From the NCBI RefSeq assembly GCF_048594095.1, contig NC_132799.1, positions 1,426,001-1,490,000 on the forward strand: a stretch of 64,000 nucleotides of DNA, read 5' to 3'. The notes beneath the pieces were generated by a model. That model was not told where the DNA came from and searched no databases. It saw only the letters and a list, made by a program, of their open reading frames with translations. Source of the stretch: Paramormyrops kingsleyae (Eukaryota > Chordata > Actinopteri > Osteoglossiformes > Mormyridae). A program made the translations under genes and the position numbers. Every line of letters starts with the position of its first letter. Position 1 is the first letter of the stretch. Positions 11,700-25,079 of this stretch are shown here, piece after piece.

Positions 11700-12760
11700 A
11701 GAGCAGCATCGTGATTGTTTTCATATTTTGCCGACAGGGATTAAAATCGATATTATTTTACACGCCTCCAGTCCGTAAACGCAGTAAATAAATACATTTC
11801 CATCAGGATTTGAACTGCACATCTCACAAAACCGTGTGATAAAACCTGTCATCTGGCCCAGCGCTGCTCCTCATATATATGTATATGTAAAATCCTTTTT
11901 GGTATTACATTTGAAAATGAATTAATTCAGATGGGCTTCCATCTGCTGCAATGAAGCTTGCTGTTAATGTTCACCTTCCTCTGTGTGTTCCGGTGGTGGT
12001 TCATTAACCACCATGCCCCCTTCAGGCGGGCTTCAGAATGGCTGCTAGCCGGGAGCATGGAAGGCATCGTCATCAGAGTGGAGGGAATAAACTGGCCTAT
12101 TAAAGTTCTTGCGGAGAATCCAGGGGTCACATTTTGGATAGTAACAAAAAAATGAGATAATTCCCAGTGGGAAATTGAGCAACACTATCCAGATAAAGAG
12201 CAATCAAATGTGGGCCTGCGGCTGTGGGAATCACTTTGGCATGACTGCCCACTTGTGGGGCACAGAAGTGGCACGTGATGGCCCCATCCTGCTGTCCCAG
12301 CATTCTGAAATCAGAGGTATGGTATTGATGGCATCTGATGGACGTGCCGAAGGTTACCCGCGGCCTCGTCATGGGCGTTCAGCTTGTCCGGACAGTCGTA
12401 TGCTGGTCCCTGCTTCTTGAGCCATTTGCAGCATTTAGGAATTGGGAAGAAAACAAGGCCTTGCCAAAAGCCCCAAAATCCGCCAAATCCCAGCACCAAC
12501 AGCCCCAGAAGAGCTGGTACCCCACTCGCACTTCAACCTAAACCTCTGTGCCTTTCAAACACATCCCTCCTGCCTAACAGTGATTCGGAATATTCTGCCA
12601 GAGGCTCAGCTTTAAAACGCGTGTTTGTGTGACGCTTCAGGGAGCCGGTGACTTGAGTGTGCGGTAGGACATCGTTACACACCTGACACACCGAGGCACG
12701 GCCTGTGCCTGCGTGAGAGCGCTGTGCCATAAATAACATAAAATCAGCCCCGGAGGCTGC
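11700..12760. other. Intron 2 sequence without recognised features
   Basis: AT-rich at 11720-11960, then balanced composition. Several short open frames overlap at 12300-12640, with no splice context or family resemblance. Confidence 0.5.
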
Positions 12761-12769
12761 AGAGGTGAA

Positions 12770-13345
12770 GGAGGCAGGACAAGACCCGCGGAAATGAGTG
12801 TGGCCCGTGAGCCACTGCACGCCGCGTGTCGCATGCCGGGCGTGTCGCATGCCGGGCGTGTCACTGTGGAAAGGACACCGTGCGCTGAGAGCCGCAGGGG
12901 GCCGATATGACCACCGTGCTGCTCCTATTTGCACTTGTCATATATGATAATATTATATAATATACGCTTAAAACCATGGCAGCCTCTGAGCTTCGTGCCA
13001 TGGTTCCACCCGCTCGCAGATGTTCTCCAAGCCGTCCCGCTGTGTCAACGCCGGTGGATTCAGCAGGCCTGCTTTCCGGAGCCTTCTGCCAAGCGGCATG
13101 TACGACCCCCGCCGGAATATGGCCACGCCGGTGCCGGGGAGCAGATAAGAGCCTGAGCAGCTGTGCACGCCCGCAGCCGAGGCTTCTGGGAGATCGCTGT
13201 TTATCCCCATCTTATTCGGCTGGCGGCAGGCTCTCCGCGGGTGCCATCAAAGCGGAGTGTGAGGGGAGCTCTCCGGCGGGCCAGGTCGGCAGCGGGAGCA
13301 CGTAACAAACACCCCCCCTGGGCCAGGGGGTGCTTACCGGCACGG
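12770..13345. other. CG-dense stretch in intron 2
   Basis: CG dinucleotides are frequent here compared with the surrounding intron (cccgcggaaatg, cacgccgcgtgtcg, ccccgccgg, ccacgccggtgccgg, ctccgcgggtgcc). It includes a small tandem repeat of GCATGCCGGGCGTGTC at about 12831-12869. An internal CpG island or regulatory element is possible; no exon or transcript can be assigned. Confidence 0.35.
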
Positions 13346-15100
13346 GTGCCAGAGCCAGGGACAAGGTGAATCTTATTTCCTTTTTTCTGACACGAATATC
13401 CCACATCTGGCTGAAGGCCTTCGAGCAGATGGGCACGTTGGCTGGAGGCTGCTGAGAGGAGGTGCCTTTTTATAAAGTTAATGAATGTCTGAAGGACCCT
13501 TCAGCCCAGCGAGGGGGGGGGAGAGAGAGAGACAGAGAGAGGAGGGGCTGCCGAGGGCGAGGTTCAGTGTTAAACGCAGTTTGAGACACTCGCACGATGC
13601 TTTGAGTGATGATGGGCAGACAGGAGATCTGAGCTGGAAGACGCACTGAAGAGCGACCTGACTGTGTGGAGCTTGTTAGCCATTTCTTAATGCATTCATT
13701 AGGCCACGTGTTCGTGCAATCGCAAGTCCACTTCTCTCAGGTAATGAGATGGTGCAGTAACATGTCATTCACATTCTCTCTTGATGCAAGCCCCAGTAGT
13801 CGTGCTCTAGAGTAAAAACAGCAACGACGGACGGCGCCATGGCGGGCAACGGTATTTAAACGCCCCTCACTGGCGTCTGGGTGCAGTCACATGATCTCCC
13901 TATGAGAACCTCCTGCTGAGAACCTCCATCTGAGGCAGAGATTCGATTATTGGGGGAACACTTCAAAGGCAAAGGGTGGAGGACATTCTTTTTTTTGAGG
14001 CATAATTTAAAAAACGACACCATCTGTTTTTTTTTTTTTTAATTGGAAATTGATATTTTTAGTTTTCATCATCCTTTATTTAAACAAGTCGGATTAAAAA
14101 TGTTTCAGATTGCGTGACACACGATGGCGCCGGGTAAAGTGTGACTGATGGACGAATGTTGGAGAAACACGGGAGGCCAGCCTTTCCGAATAATTAATCA
14201 ATTTCTACATAAACGCTTTTAAATTTTAATTGTTTTTGAAGAATGCTGCACACCCATGGAGGCAATTAATTAAAATGTTTCCCTCAGCTCTCTAGTTAAG
14301 TCAGCGGGTGTTTCCATCGAGAGATGAGACTGAAAAAGCTCCCTTTGGTATCACGCTACAAACACGGTCCATCTTTTGATCTCCAGACATTGCGAATCTG
14401 CCACCATAAACAGCTCCAGGGAAACAGGGCCGCAGAAATCGATAGGCTCTCCTCTCGCCTCTTCAGTAAAAGCCATCTGCTGCATACTTCACGACCTGTG
14501 GAAGCTCTTTGGTTGTGGCTGAGCTGAGTGTCACGTTGAAAGGGCCGTTTGTGCTTAACGGAGGCCAAGAACGTCAGCATACACAGAATGATCACACTTT
14601 TATCTGACTTTTCGTTATACCATTCTTTGTATTCTAGGTGCTTGTTTTATCAGTGATGACAAGTAGATCAGGCTTGTTCACCTTAAAATAAATATTCTAA
14701 AAAAAATGCTATAATTTTAGGTGTTAATTCATAGCACCAACTATGCATAACAATGATTACTCAAGGCCAGTTATTACTGTGAAAAATATTACTACTATCA
14801 GCAGTTGTTAGGCTGAAATGTTTCCAAGCTGATGGAGTTACGTATGAATGAAGTTTTTGCTCCATCCAGTCTGATAAATTGTCCCCAGGCTTTCATTTTT
14901 TCTCCAGATTGAGCTGAATGCATGGCTGATCTTTTGAGATGATGTCATACACGTAACACTATTTTCCTACAGCTGCCATATCAGATGTGTCAATTCAACC
15001 AGTTCAATCATAGGTTCAGCATCCAAGCAGATCTATACATGTTCAGTGTCTCATAGCAGAATGCAGCTGTGCTTTGAGGAACCCTGACACGATCATTGCA
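13346..15100. other. Intron 2 sequence: simple repeats only
   Basis: A purine run of G then GAGAGA lies at about 13510-13543 and a T run at about 14026-14040. The region 14160-14720 is AT-rich with several TTAATTAA-type motifs. No gene or recognisable mobile element. Confidence 0.5.
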
Positions 15101-15104
15101 TGGT

Positions 15105-17055
15105 CTCCCCCCCCGCCCCCAGACACACACATGTTTGTATGGGGAAAAACCCTAATCCTAACAATGACATACTTAACCTAGGGCTGGACGATTTATCGAT
15201 TTCAAATCGAAATCGCGATTTGAAACAACGCGATTAGCAAGTCGCAAAAATTGCGATTTAGGATATACATTATATAGCACGTCCGACCCAGGGTTTAATT
15301 AAAACTGCTGTGAGAATAGTTTTACAAATTCATGCTGCGCTCCCTGTGTGACAGTCATTATCACCAATCACAAGTGCCGTGCTTCTTGCCTGCCAGTCAA
15401 GCTCACCAATCAGAAGTGGCCCAAGAAGGCGTATAGGCCCACAAACAGCAAACACGTGAAACCCAAGGAAAATGTTACATGCGCGGTGCGGAAAAATACT
15501 GATTCCATTTCATGGTCCGAGATTGGTCCTATCATCAATAAAACAGGCGAGCTCCTTTTAAACACCAGCTGCAATATACTTCAGCGTATCATACCTTTGG
15601 TTTTTGTTAATAGGCAATAGCATTAGTATACCGCTAACCCATCAAAACAACAATGAGAGTAATTCTCACAGCAGCGGAGTCGGTGACCTCTAAAAACGCC
15701 GTAAAGTATACAATACAGTCGTGTTTATGTCATATATGTTTTTGTGGTTATTAAATTTCAGTGTTTCCAAAGATTAATCCCACAACAGTAATAAAATAAA
15801 AGTCTTGCTTTAACTTAAATACTAGAAGAATAGATCGCTTTAATCGCTATTACAGTTAATTGGGTATGGGCACGCGGTCTTATTTAGAAAACATACAAAA
15901 AGAGACGCATATAATTTTTAATCATTATATTTGTCCGGGTAACAAAGCAAAGGAATGATAAGCTGCTTCAGTCGAAAGCTGCATTTTACTTCTCATTTAA
16001 AATAAAATGCAGGGTTGGCAACTTTGGTCAGCTGCATGGAGTGAGATTTTCTGTTCTCTGTTCTGCACACACATTTACATGTATGTAAGTTTTATTACCT
16101 TGCAAATAGTCTGTAGGGTTTGCAAACAGCTGTAACGTACGTTTTTGATGCAGCTAATTTTAAGTTCAGAATGGAATATAGATTTGCCGTAAGATTTCTT
16201 GAATGAGAGTCTGAAAGAGTTTGCAACCATGAACACATACATTTTTTGTTTCACCTGAATTGATTTGTATAGAAAATTACCGTATACAGTTGTCAAAAAG
16301 CGGAAACTTCGAGCAACATGAAATCACCAATAAACGATTTCTATTTATTCAACATTTTATAAAATGCATATTACGTTTAAAAATTTCCAGCTTTACGGTT
16401 TCAGGACAGAACAGCCACTCTGTTATGAACATTTCGTTTTTTGAGTGTTATTAATGTTAATAACAGCAGCTAACAACACAATAGCGCAAACAAAAGGGCT
16501 GCATACACCGAAGTAGTTCTTGCTTGTTCATTGGCGTGGGAAAAGGCGGTTCTAGTGTTATTTGGAGGGTAATACGCGTTACCTGCAAGATCGCTATTTT
16601 TCTTTTTGCTGCAATTGTTTTCATTATTACTTTATTTAACTTGACACATCACATCTTTAAATTCTCATCCTTGCATTAGAATATAGACCAGTGGTATCTC
16701 ACTGATACTGATGGTATCTCATACTGTATCATATGTTTTAAAATTACTACACACTGAATATTGAACTGAAGCTTGACATAAAAAAATTAAATCGCAAATC
16801 AAATCGTAATTGCAATTTCTGTCAGAAAAATCGCGATTCGATATTTTCCCCAAATCGTGCAGCCCTATCTTAACCCCTACCCAGCTCTAACCTTAACCAG
16901 AAGAAACCAAATACAAGACTTCTGACATTTTTTGATGGCAGAGTTTTATAAAATTGACTGACTGAAAAAGTTCACAAGGTCATAGTAACAGTTTATAATC
17001 ACATTGTGAGGTCCCCACAATGTTATATGTACATGACCACACACATACACACACC
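15105..17055. mobile_element. Older fish interspersed repeat interrupted by the hAT-like insertion
   Basis: The left part (CACACACATGTTTGTATGGG, then CCCTAATCCTAAC) and the right part (CCCTACCCAGCTCTAACC, GTGAGGTCCCCACAATG, then CACACACATACACACACC) are the two halves of a repeat common in fish genomes. It is typified by a CA-rich start, TTTGTATGGGG, a telomere-like CCTAAC tract, paired GGTCCCCACAA motifs and a CA-rich end. The hAT-like element interrupts it in the CCTAAC tract. The identification is from pattern memory; I do not assign a family name. Confidence 0.6.
15179..16867. mobile_element. Non-autonomous hAT-like DNA transposon, 1.69 kb
   Basis: The ends are TAGGGCTG (15179) and its reverse complement CAGCCCTA (16860-16867), continuing as an imperfect inverted repeat (GGACGATTTATCGATTT against the reverse of ATTTTCCCCAAATCGTG). 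Both ends carry many ATCGCGATT/GCGATT subterminal motifs, as expected for transposase binding in hAT elements. The flanks carry an 8-bp near-duplication, ACTTAACC (15171-15178) and TCTTAACC (16868-16875), matching the 8-bp target duplication of hAT elements. No transposase frame is seen; the longest internal open frame is 90 codons and is not recognised. Confidence 0.8.
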
Positions 17056-19145
17056 ATGTCTTAGCAGAGTACTCCCATGTATATGCAGTTATAAAACGTG
17101 TTTAAAAAAACAACAACCTTTTTAGCTGAGAAATTATGGCCAGGTAGCATTGTGGTATCAAAAATTTGTGCCTCTCTGTCTTCATATTAGATGTTGTTAT
17201 TCACTGTTTATTATATATAATAAAATACTTATTTTCACTGTTTAAAACATGGATTCAAGTCAGGACAAGCAGTTCCAAACTCGAGGCGTGCCATTCAAAC
17301 TGTTTTTCCAATTATTTTTTTTTCCAGCGTCTTCAGAGAAAACCACTTACGCGTGTGGATGTTCCTGTTCATTTCAAACTGCCTGTGAATCTGGGTCTTC
17401 TGGAGAATAAGTGCTGATCAAAATAGTATGAGCATGTTGCTATGCCATCCTACATGGGCAAGGCCTGAAGCCCAACAGGCCCAAACACGGAAACACGTGT
17501 GAAACCACCACCCGACCTGTGTCACTCCAGAATAGAATCCAATGCCGTCTCTGGCAAATAATTCCTTGTCGAATCTCACACTGGGAGCCTTCTCGGAGAC
17601 GTGTTTTTTTTAATGTTTTTTTATGTGGTACATTTCCCTTTTAACACCAGTGCTCTGTACAGAAACAATTTAAAATGCATTATGTGCCATTTGCATTCCG
17701 ACGCGGCACTTTATTTGGGAATATTTATCACCCCCCTCATCGGCTCTGCTATCCTGCTTTTCCCCCGCTTTTTGCTCACTTCCAGTGTCATTAATGCAAA
17801 TTATGCTCTTAGGCATGTTTACTTCCTCGTACAGTGTCCTTTCCTGTAGCGTGAGTAGGGAACACGGGGACTTCAATAAATCATCGTCTTTATTCGAAAA
17901 GGACCCGTCATTTCGGAATGATTTACAAACCTATTCATCTCTGATTATTTGCCGTTTTTCACAGCGCGGCCTGGGAAGAGGACTCTCTCCCGCTGAAAGC
18001 GTGGCTGCCTCCCTCCCCTGCTGATTTCAGAAACCTCGATGTGCTCGCCTCAGACGTGCAGCTGTGTTTATGCCAGACTGCTGCTGAAGTAGCAGCAGAA
18101 TGATCGTTTCCTCCAGCAGTGTAAATAAGCTGCAGTTGTTACATCCTAATTGGACAGGCAAGTTACGAGGTGGCCAATCACCTTTCCACATGACCTTGTC
18201 CTCCAGCCTGAAATCAAGTGTATGTTTTCTCCAGACACAGGGCAGTGAATGTGCCTCCTTGGCTCACCCTACTGGCGGAGACCTTGGATGTGGCCTAGAA
18301 TCTACCACCTTGACTCCCACACATAATGATCAGATTCGTTAACCTGGGATTAAAGGAAAGAGGAACCTTTCTCACCTCACCCTGCTCACTGTGGTGGGTC
18401 TTAATGATGACCAAGGTCATAGTCTCCAGCCTTCCATCTACCAGGATTTCCATCTAAATGACCTGCCTCAGTGCACATCCGTATATCGGCATCCATCGGA
18501 ACACAGGGTACAAACATGTAAATGTAAAGGACAAACTTTGACCTTACATGGAGTAAACGGGTGATGGGGGATTATGATTTAAATTTGGTGGAGAAACTGG
18601 TTTGGAGGCAGCAGTCCAAAAGTATATTTACGAAAGTATAGCAGGGTGGTGAGAGTATTGTTTATAATACTTGCAGTGTCTGTGGGCTCTTCCGAGCACC
18701 TGGTATGACGGTTCCCATCATGGCTGCTGGGATTTCCCTGTGCCGTGAGAGAGCCGGATGGCCGTCGGCAGCTTTGGAAAGCGCCAAACCGAAGAAAGGC
18801 ATGGGGTTTCAATCCTGAGGACGTTTGATGGCTGTGTAGGCTGGGCTGCTTCATACCATGCAGACCCCCCCCACCCCCCCTAGAGTGTAGTAAGAGCTGT
18901 AAACAAAAGACGACAGGGAATGTGAAATGGCTGCATTCAGATGTATATAATCAGCGACGGAGTGGAAAACGCAACACCTTGTACAAATAATAAAGTTGCC
19001 AGGCTGAGATTTACTGTGTCTATCCACAGTCCCTTTGGGAGAAGAATGAGATATTATTATAACTCAGAAAAACCTTAATCATCAGGCGGAAATGATCACA
19101 CACCAGCGATACATCATCTCACATGGAAAAGTAGCAGACCTGGGA
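17056..19145. other. Intron 2 sequence, AT-rich to balanced
   Basis: No gene recognised. An imperfect C-run with one A interruption lies at about 18865-18881. The stretch 17580-17960 is repeat-free and AT-rich. Confidence 0.5.
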
Positions 19146-19357
19146 AGCATGATGCTACGCTTGATCGAAGCAGGACACAGCATGTTTCGCACGTTTTAGC
19201 ATGACGCTACGCTCGATCGGAGCAGGACACAGCATGTTTCGCACGTGTTAGCATGACGCTACGCTCGATCGGAGCAGGACACAGCATGTTTCACACGTGT
19301 TAGCAGGACGCTACGCTCGATCGGAGCAGGACACAGCATGTTTCGCACGTGTTAGCA
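19146..19357. repeat. 52-bp minisatellite, 4 copies
   Basis: Units start AGCATGACGCTACGCTCGAT at 19146, 19198, 19250 and 19302. The first is the most diverged (gatgctacgcttgatcgaa). Copies 2-4 are almost identical. A stub AGCATGATCC ends the array. Confidence 0.92.
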
Positions 19358-22300
19358 TGATCCAAATTAGAGATTTAAAACCAGGAATTCAGCTTTGGAG
19401 CGACACGGCATGGATGGATATTTATATCTCCTGTTTCTGCACTGATTTGTCTATGAACCTCCCATGTTCAGCAATTTGAAACATTGTTTTTTATGTTTGT
19501 AAGGTATTGAATGCCATTCACTGGTAACTGGTGATGACTTGTATGACACATTGTATTCTCATTATGTATTGTACATACATAACTGTCCACAGGTGTAGCT
19601 CCATACAGCAGGTGCTGTTTTCTCACAAGTTCTAAAGTTTAATTATCCCCAGAGTCAAGGTTGTGTCCCAATGACATGCAGCTATGTCCCAGTGACACAC
19701 GTTCCTCCTCCAGAGCTGCAGACTCAACTGTGGAGCTTAAAACCTGAACTCTGACTCAGCCCCCCCACCCGGATGATGCACCTGGCCCTCTAATCCCACC
19801 CCCCAGGGCCCATGCAGGCCTGTGGGCAAGGATGAGGGCTCCTCACTGGAAGGCTGTAGGTTTGCGTCCACAAACAAGGAACGTGAGAATCTGTACGTGT
19901 GTGGGGCCTGACTGTTTATAAAAATGGGGGTCATGGCTGTCATGGGTGGGGCCAGGTGAGCAGGCTTTGCCTTCGATTGGCTGCCCTATCCACCGTTCCC
20001 AGGCAGACCTTTGCGGATGAATTCCCAGCAGTCCTTTTCTCTTTCCTCGTCTGTAGAGATGGCTTCATTTTAATTTCGGCCTCTCTGTGACATTCAAGCT
20101 GCCCCAACCCAGCCCTGTCTTATCCCCGGGTTCATGCGCCTCTGGTGATAGTGACAAAAACACAGGGATGCACTGGAGTACGAGAGGTGTCCCTGGGAGT
20201 GGAAGACAGACCCCATTGGCCCTGACAGATGGGGGCGGAGCCACACGTCAGCCAACAGAGGTGACTTGGCTGCAGTGCGGTGGCAGCAGGCCAGACAATA
20301 GCCTGAGACAGGGGGTGTTAGTGGGGCAGAAGAAGAGGGGAGAAAACACCTCTACACTGCAGTACCAACCCCAGCCACTGGGTGGCCAGGTGTGCGGGCC
20401 TGTGAATGTCATTAGGGTCTCCTGGGGGCACCCAAGCTTTGGCATGATTGGCTAATCATGTCCTTGTCTCTCCCCATGAAACAAATAATACCGATTTTAT
20501 AGGAGTGGAATTACGCTACACAACTGGGGCCTTTTCAGAATAATGAAAATGAAAGAGTCTAATTCCATGTGGCAAAAACACTGATCACACTATGCCTTTG
20601 AATGGGATGCTGTTGATCCAAAGTGGATATTAACTATGGAGAGAATGGGAGAAACTGGGGAACGATTCTGATCTAGAAGCTTCTGCAGCCCCTTGAGAGA
20701 TGCTAGGGGGAGTTTCCTGGGGAGTGATTGGTGTAATCAAAAGCTCCCCCCCCATCTTGACACTGCAATAAAGACCTGCCAGCACTTTCTAAATTAGGGT
20801 CCCAAATCTCTCTGGTCTGCTTCTCATTCTATTGAACCTGTTCCACCTGGTTTAACCATCAGTCCTGAGCTTTCCTCTGCCCCCCCCCCCCCCGGAGATT
20901 GTGTTCGGACCTCTATCTGAACACGTTCAGAATACCTGGTGAGACCCGATTCACCGATGAAAGATTTAACATCACTCGTATCTTTTTCATGGATTCGCTA
21001 CACCAGGGCTGCTAATTTTTAGAAGCATAAATTATAAATTTTCAAAACTGGGGCACAGACTTGCTCTAGTCAGGCCTCACGCTGCAGCTTGGTGTCCAGG
21101 CTGCTGGGACCTTCAAGTTTATGTTCGAATGGAGATTTCGCAAGGCAAGATCCAGCTCAGATGCAGAGTCCTACAGATATCGAGCAGATACGACAGCTGG
21201 GTCTGTCCACCACACAGCTGTACCTTGCTTGGTAGAACTGACTTCCATGTGAGGGCAAAGCAATTTACACTAGCAAAGAAACTGAAATAAAAATGTTTTT
21301 TAAATGTAATTCTGTTACTTTTTAAAAAGTGAGTCACATAGATTAACATTCCACTTAATTAAGATTAGATGTTCAATTACTTGATTACTACTGGCTCTAA
21401 AGAATTTAATTAATTGAATGAATTTATCTTGTGTTTCTAATATGTTTAAGACAGAAAACAACAAAAGCTTGGAAGGCAGTCAGCTCTGTTTATCACTGAA
21501 TTTGCAAAGTGCTCCGGTTTTTCCACAAATGATCGTTCACAGATAACTATCAGGGAGAATCCGGATCGGTATTCAATTAGCGGCTTGTTTAAAGCACTTC
21601 ATTAAGGGCTCGACCACTGCATGCAGACCAAACTGCAGGAATGCTGGTGTCCATCTTTAAACCATTTTAAAATGCCTCAAAATGTGTATCTTGGGTCTGG
21701 GGACAGGATGGGGTGGGGGGAGGAGAGAGAAGGAGCACTGCAGCTTGCATCGCAGAACGGAGGATGATTAATCGCAGGCGTTATGCGACGCGGCTGTTTA
21801 AGCGCAGTGGCCTGCAGCTGAAGATCCCTGGCAGCGAAATGAGGATCAGGTTTCCCCCGGCATGTTGTCAAAGAGCCCCGCCTCCATTTATCCTCCGGAC
21901 GGCAGTGTACGGCAGATTCTGACCTACAGTTGTGGCGGCAGCCTTTAAAATGCCAGCTTCCAGATCCGCTCCATTCCTGCTCGGCCTTGCAGCGGAGCCA
22001 CGGAGCGTAGGACGGCAACGGGGGTCACCTGAGGCAACTATGAGGAAATAACCGGAAGGGGAACATGGTCGTGTGGAGTATCGCACAAAAACGTGCGATA
22101 AGTTCACGGGTAACAGCCGCTTGTAACAGCAGTGTTGTCACTGATAGTTGTCCCCAAAGAATAGTAATGCGATGATAAGCCTTATAAATCCCCCGGAAAA
22201 GTCGATAAATCTTTTGTTTAAATAAACACATAACACACCCTCACATGGGAGCAGAGCGACAAATTATGGAATGCCAGGTTTGTGCAGTACATCTAAACAA

Positions 22301-25079
22301 CCAATGAGCACCAGAGTCAATACTGACCTTTGACTCCAAGACAATGTTTCAGATGTTACTGCAGCAATCTAAAACACTGACTGACCTTATAAATATCATT
22401 TTCTGCCATCTGGCACACAGCATGTCTAGAAATACGTAAGTGTGCATTATCCCGGCTTTCCCAGGGACGATGGCTGAGGCTCGTCCTAAATTTCACAATA
22501 TTTGTGGCGCTGATGAATTGCTGGTACCTGCTGATGTCCGTTGTGAAAAAAGAGAACAGCAGATATTTTTGCTAATGCCAGACGGAGAGCGAAGCAGCGG
22601 AATGTCCGTGAGCATGAGGGAGAATGCCATGCTCCTCTTTTAGCAAGGCTGCCTGCTTTGTCATTTTTTAGATGCCCGGGTTCGAAATGGCCAGACAAAC
22701 GGGGTCCCGGCAAGCTCCATTTCTCTATGCCATCCTGACCAGTGCGCTATGCGCTTCCATCATGCGGCGCGTGTGCGGGGGCCACGTCCGCCAGCTTATC
22801 GATGTTAAACACCTTTACACAAAGCTGTCACACCTGAGGGGGCGCTGTGCTCTCAGTCCTGAAAGGCAGCGGATTAGGTAGGGCTATAGAGGTCAGAATA
22901 AGCTGATTATCTGGAGGCTGGTTACCCCTCCCCCCCACACCACCACCTTAAGAGACACAAGGAACAGAACCGGACTACAGGACCAAAGAGCACAACTGAG
23001 GTCAGAGCAGTGAGGCTGTTTATCGGTGGGGGCTGATGTCCCTTCGCGATAATGCCTGACGCTTCTAATCTCCATTACCACCGTGCGCCTTGCCCACCCA
23101 CTCTCTGTGTCCTTATCCCACTCAGCAAAGATGTTTAATTTAGTGACAGTCCGCGTTGCACATTAAAAACAAAAAAGATTGCGTGTTACATTCTCCCCGG
23201 ATGTCTTTCCACATCTTACCATGGTTCATAATAACCGAACTGACAGTCACACACAGTCAATGGGCTTCTGCACAGACAGCTCATTATGACTGAAGGTCTC
23301 TCTGGCTGATGGCTGAGCGTTAGACTTGAGGTGTGGGGAATGCCATCTGATCAGGATAAACAAATGAATATGCTCTGGGATGTATGACTTCAGGAGAGCG
23401 ATTAATTAACGGCCATGATTTCAGCCTGTTTTACTAATCCATTGATGACTTAGCCTTTCGAACACAGGCCAGGAAAACACAAAAATGATAAGCCCAAAGG
23501 TTTCAAACATTAAATGTTAATTGCCCCTATACCAAGGTCAAGGCTTCGGCCTGGTGTGGCCCACAGGCATTTGCTGACAATGTTGGTGCAGTGCGCAGGC
23601 TGCTCCCTGCAGAGGGGGCTGTAAGGTGGTGCAATTTTGCTGCCAGGAGCAGGTATCAGCAAATCGGCCCTCAGCCGGAGCCTCCGGGGGCCGGCATGCC
23701 GCGGAACGCTCCGAGACAGAAGCGCGTTCTCTCTGCTGCGCATCACGATAGGCTTTGGTTTTCTGTGGATGCTGATCAATTAGGGGAGGCTTTGATCCCC
23801 CTGACCCTCACCGGGAATGATCTGTGCTCTAATACGTGTTTTCACCTCCTCCTCATGACCCAATGAGCTGTTAACAGCAGACTGCAGAGAAATGAAAGGA
23901 TGAAGAATGCAGTCCAGGAGAAGAGTCCCTTACCTGCATGCTGACTCTGCATGTCCTGCACAATAATTGCTGCTGGACACCTGTTTTTCCATTGAATGCT
24001 ACGCATTCCCAGGTCACCCGGAGCAACGTGGGCCATTTCTAGCTGGTTTTCAGGTCCCTCTGATTGCTCGGCTGCTCCTAACGTGGTCCAGAAGGAGAGG
24101 TACTTTCTGTTGTGTGGATTATCTCTGACGGGAATTCCCCAGAGCATGTAGAGAACACGCCATCTGTCCTCGTGAAATGTTTTAATTAAAGACGCTGCGT
24201 ATAGTGGCATGGCCTATCGATTACTTGCCGCTGTTCCGATTTGTCCTCAATGTAGCTGATCACATCAGACATGAGTTTGGCTTTCCCAGTATTCCACATC
24301 CGGATGGCAGCTGTGTGGTGGCTCCCGGCTTTCTGTGCATCCTTTTCAGCTGTCCCGTGTAGTCGCTCTATCACATATCTGCTCACTGCGGCACTCCAGG
24401 TGAGACTTCCGTGAATAACATTTAAATTAACTTTTATTTCCATATTTGTTTCAACACACACACACACACACTTGGGGAACAGGACATTTTGAGCACTTTG
24501 TATTGTGTTGTACAAACTGAAAGCAGAAATAAATATTGTTTCTGTCGGTCGCTCTCAAATAGAAGTCGTTTTGCTAAAAGTAGAAGAGTTAAATAAATAC
24601 AAAACATCATGGTTGGACTGTAAGGAACAGTGGTTGAATTTGGCTTAAATTTCTGAGTGTCTGTGCTCTTCTGCGATCCTCAGGCAGGTTGTGAGGAACG
24701 TGAGAATGTGAGGAAGACCATCAGTGCGATAAAGGTCACTCTGCAGCAGTCTGTCTCGCCTGCTCCCCGGCCGCTCAGCAAACAGTGCCACTTCGGTGCC
24801 CCACGCACGATAATTACTTTTTTCCCCTTTTGGAAAGCTTCCCTCGGGATTAATTGCCTCCTCCCACGACAAAGTCTTACGTCGTAATAAGGATGTTGCC
24901 ATGGAAACCGCATCTTCACCGTGAACTGAGCATAACTCTACGATTCGCTGCGGCGGCAATGGCGGGCTCTGGGATGGACCCCAGGGCCCCAGCGGCAGGA
25001 CCACTGCAGGGCCAGACAGGAAACATGCTTCCATCACCTAGCTGCGATAAATCACTGGCTGTATCCAAAGGGCAGGGTG
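19358..25079. other. Intron 2, long stretch with simple repeats only
   Basis: Simple sequence: a C-run at about 20880-20893, a CA run at about 24455-24471, and C-rich tracts near 19760 and 22928. Local CG enrichment occurs at 21830-22030 and 23650-23740. Short open frames (up to 122 codons at 20087-20455 and 23842-24210) have no recognisable domain or splice logic. I see no exon and no complete mobile element. Confidence 0.45.

Noticed and set aside
15348..15620. 90-codon frame inside the hAT-like element as a transposase remnant
   Set aside because: No hAT dimerisation, BED zinc-finger or DDE motif is visible in it.
22672..22760. Possible tRNA-like segment (GGGTTCGAAATGG)
   Set aside because: Single B-box-like motif only; the arms do not pair.
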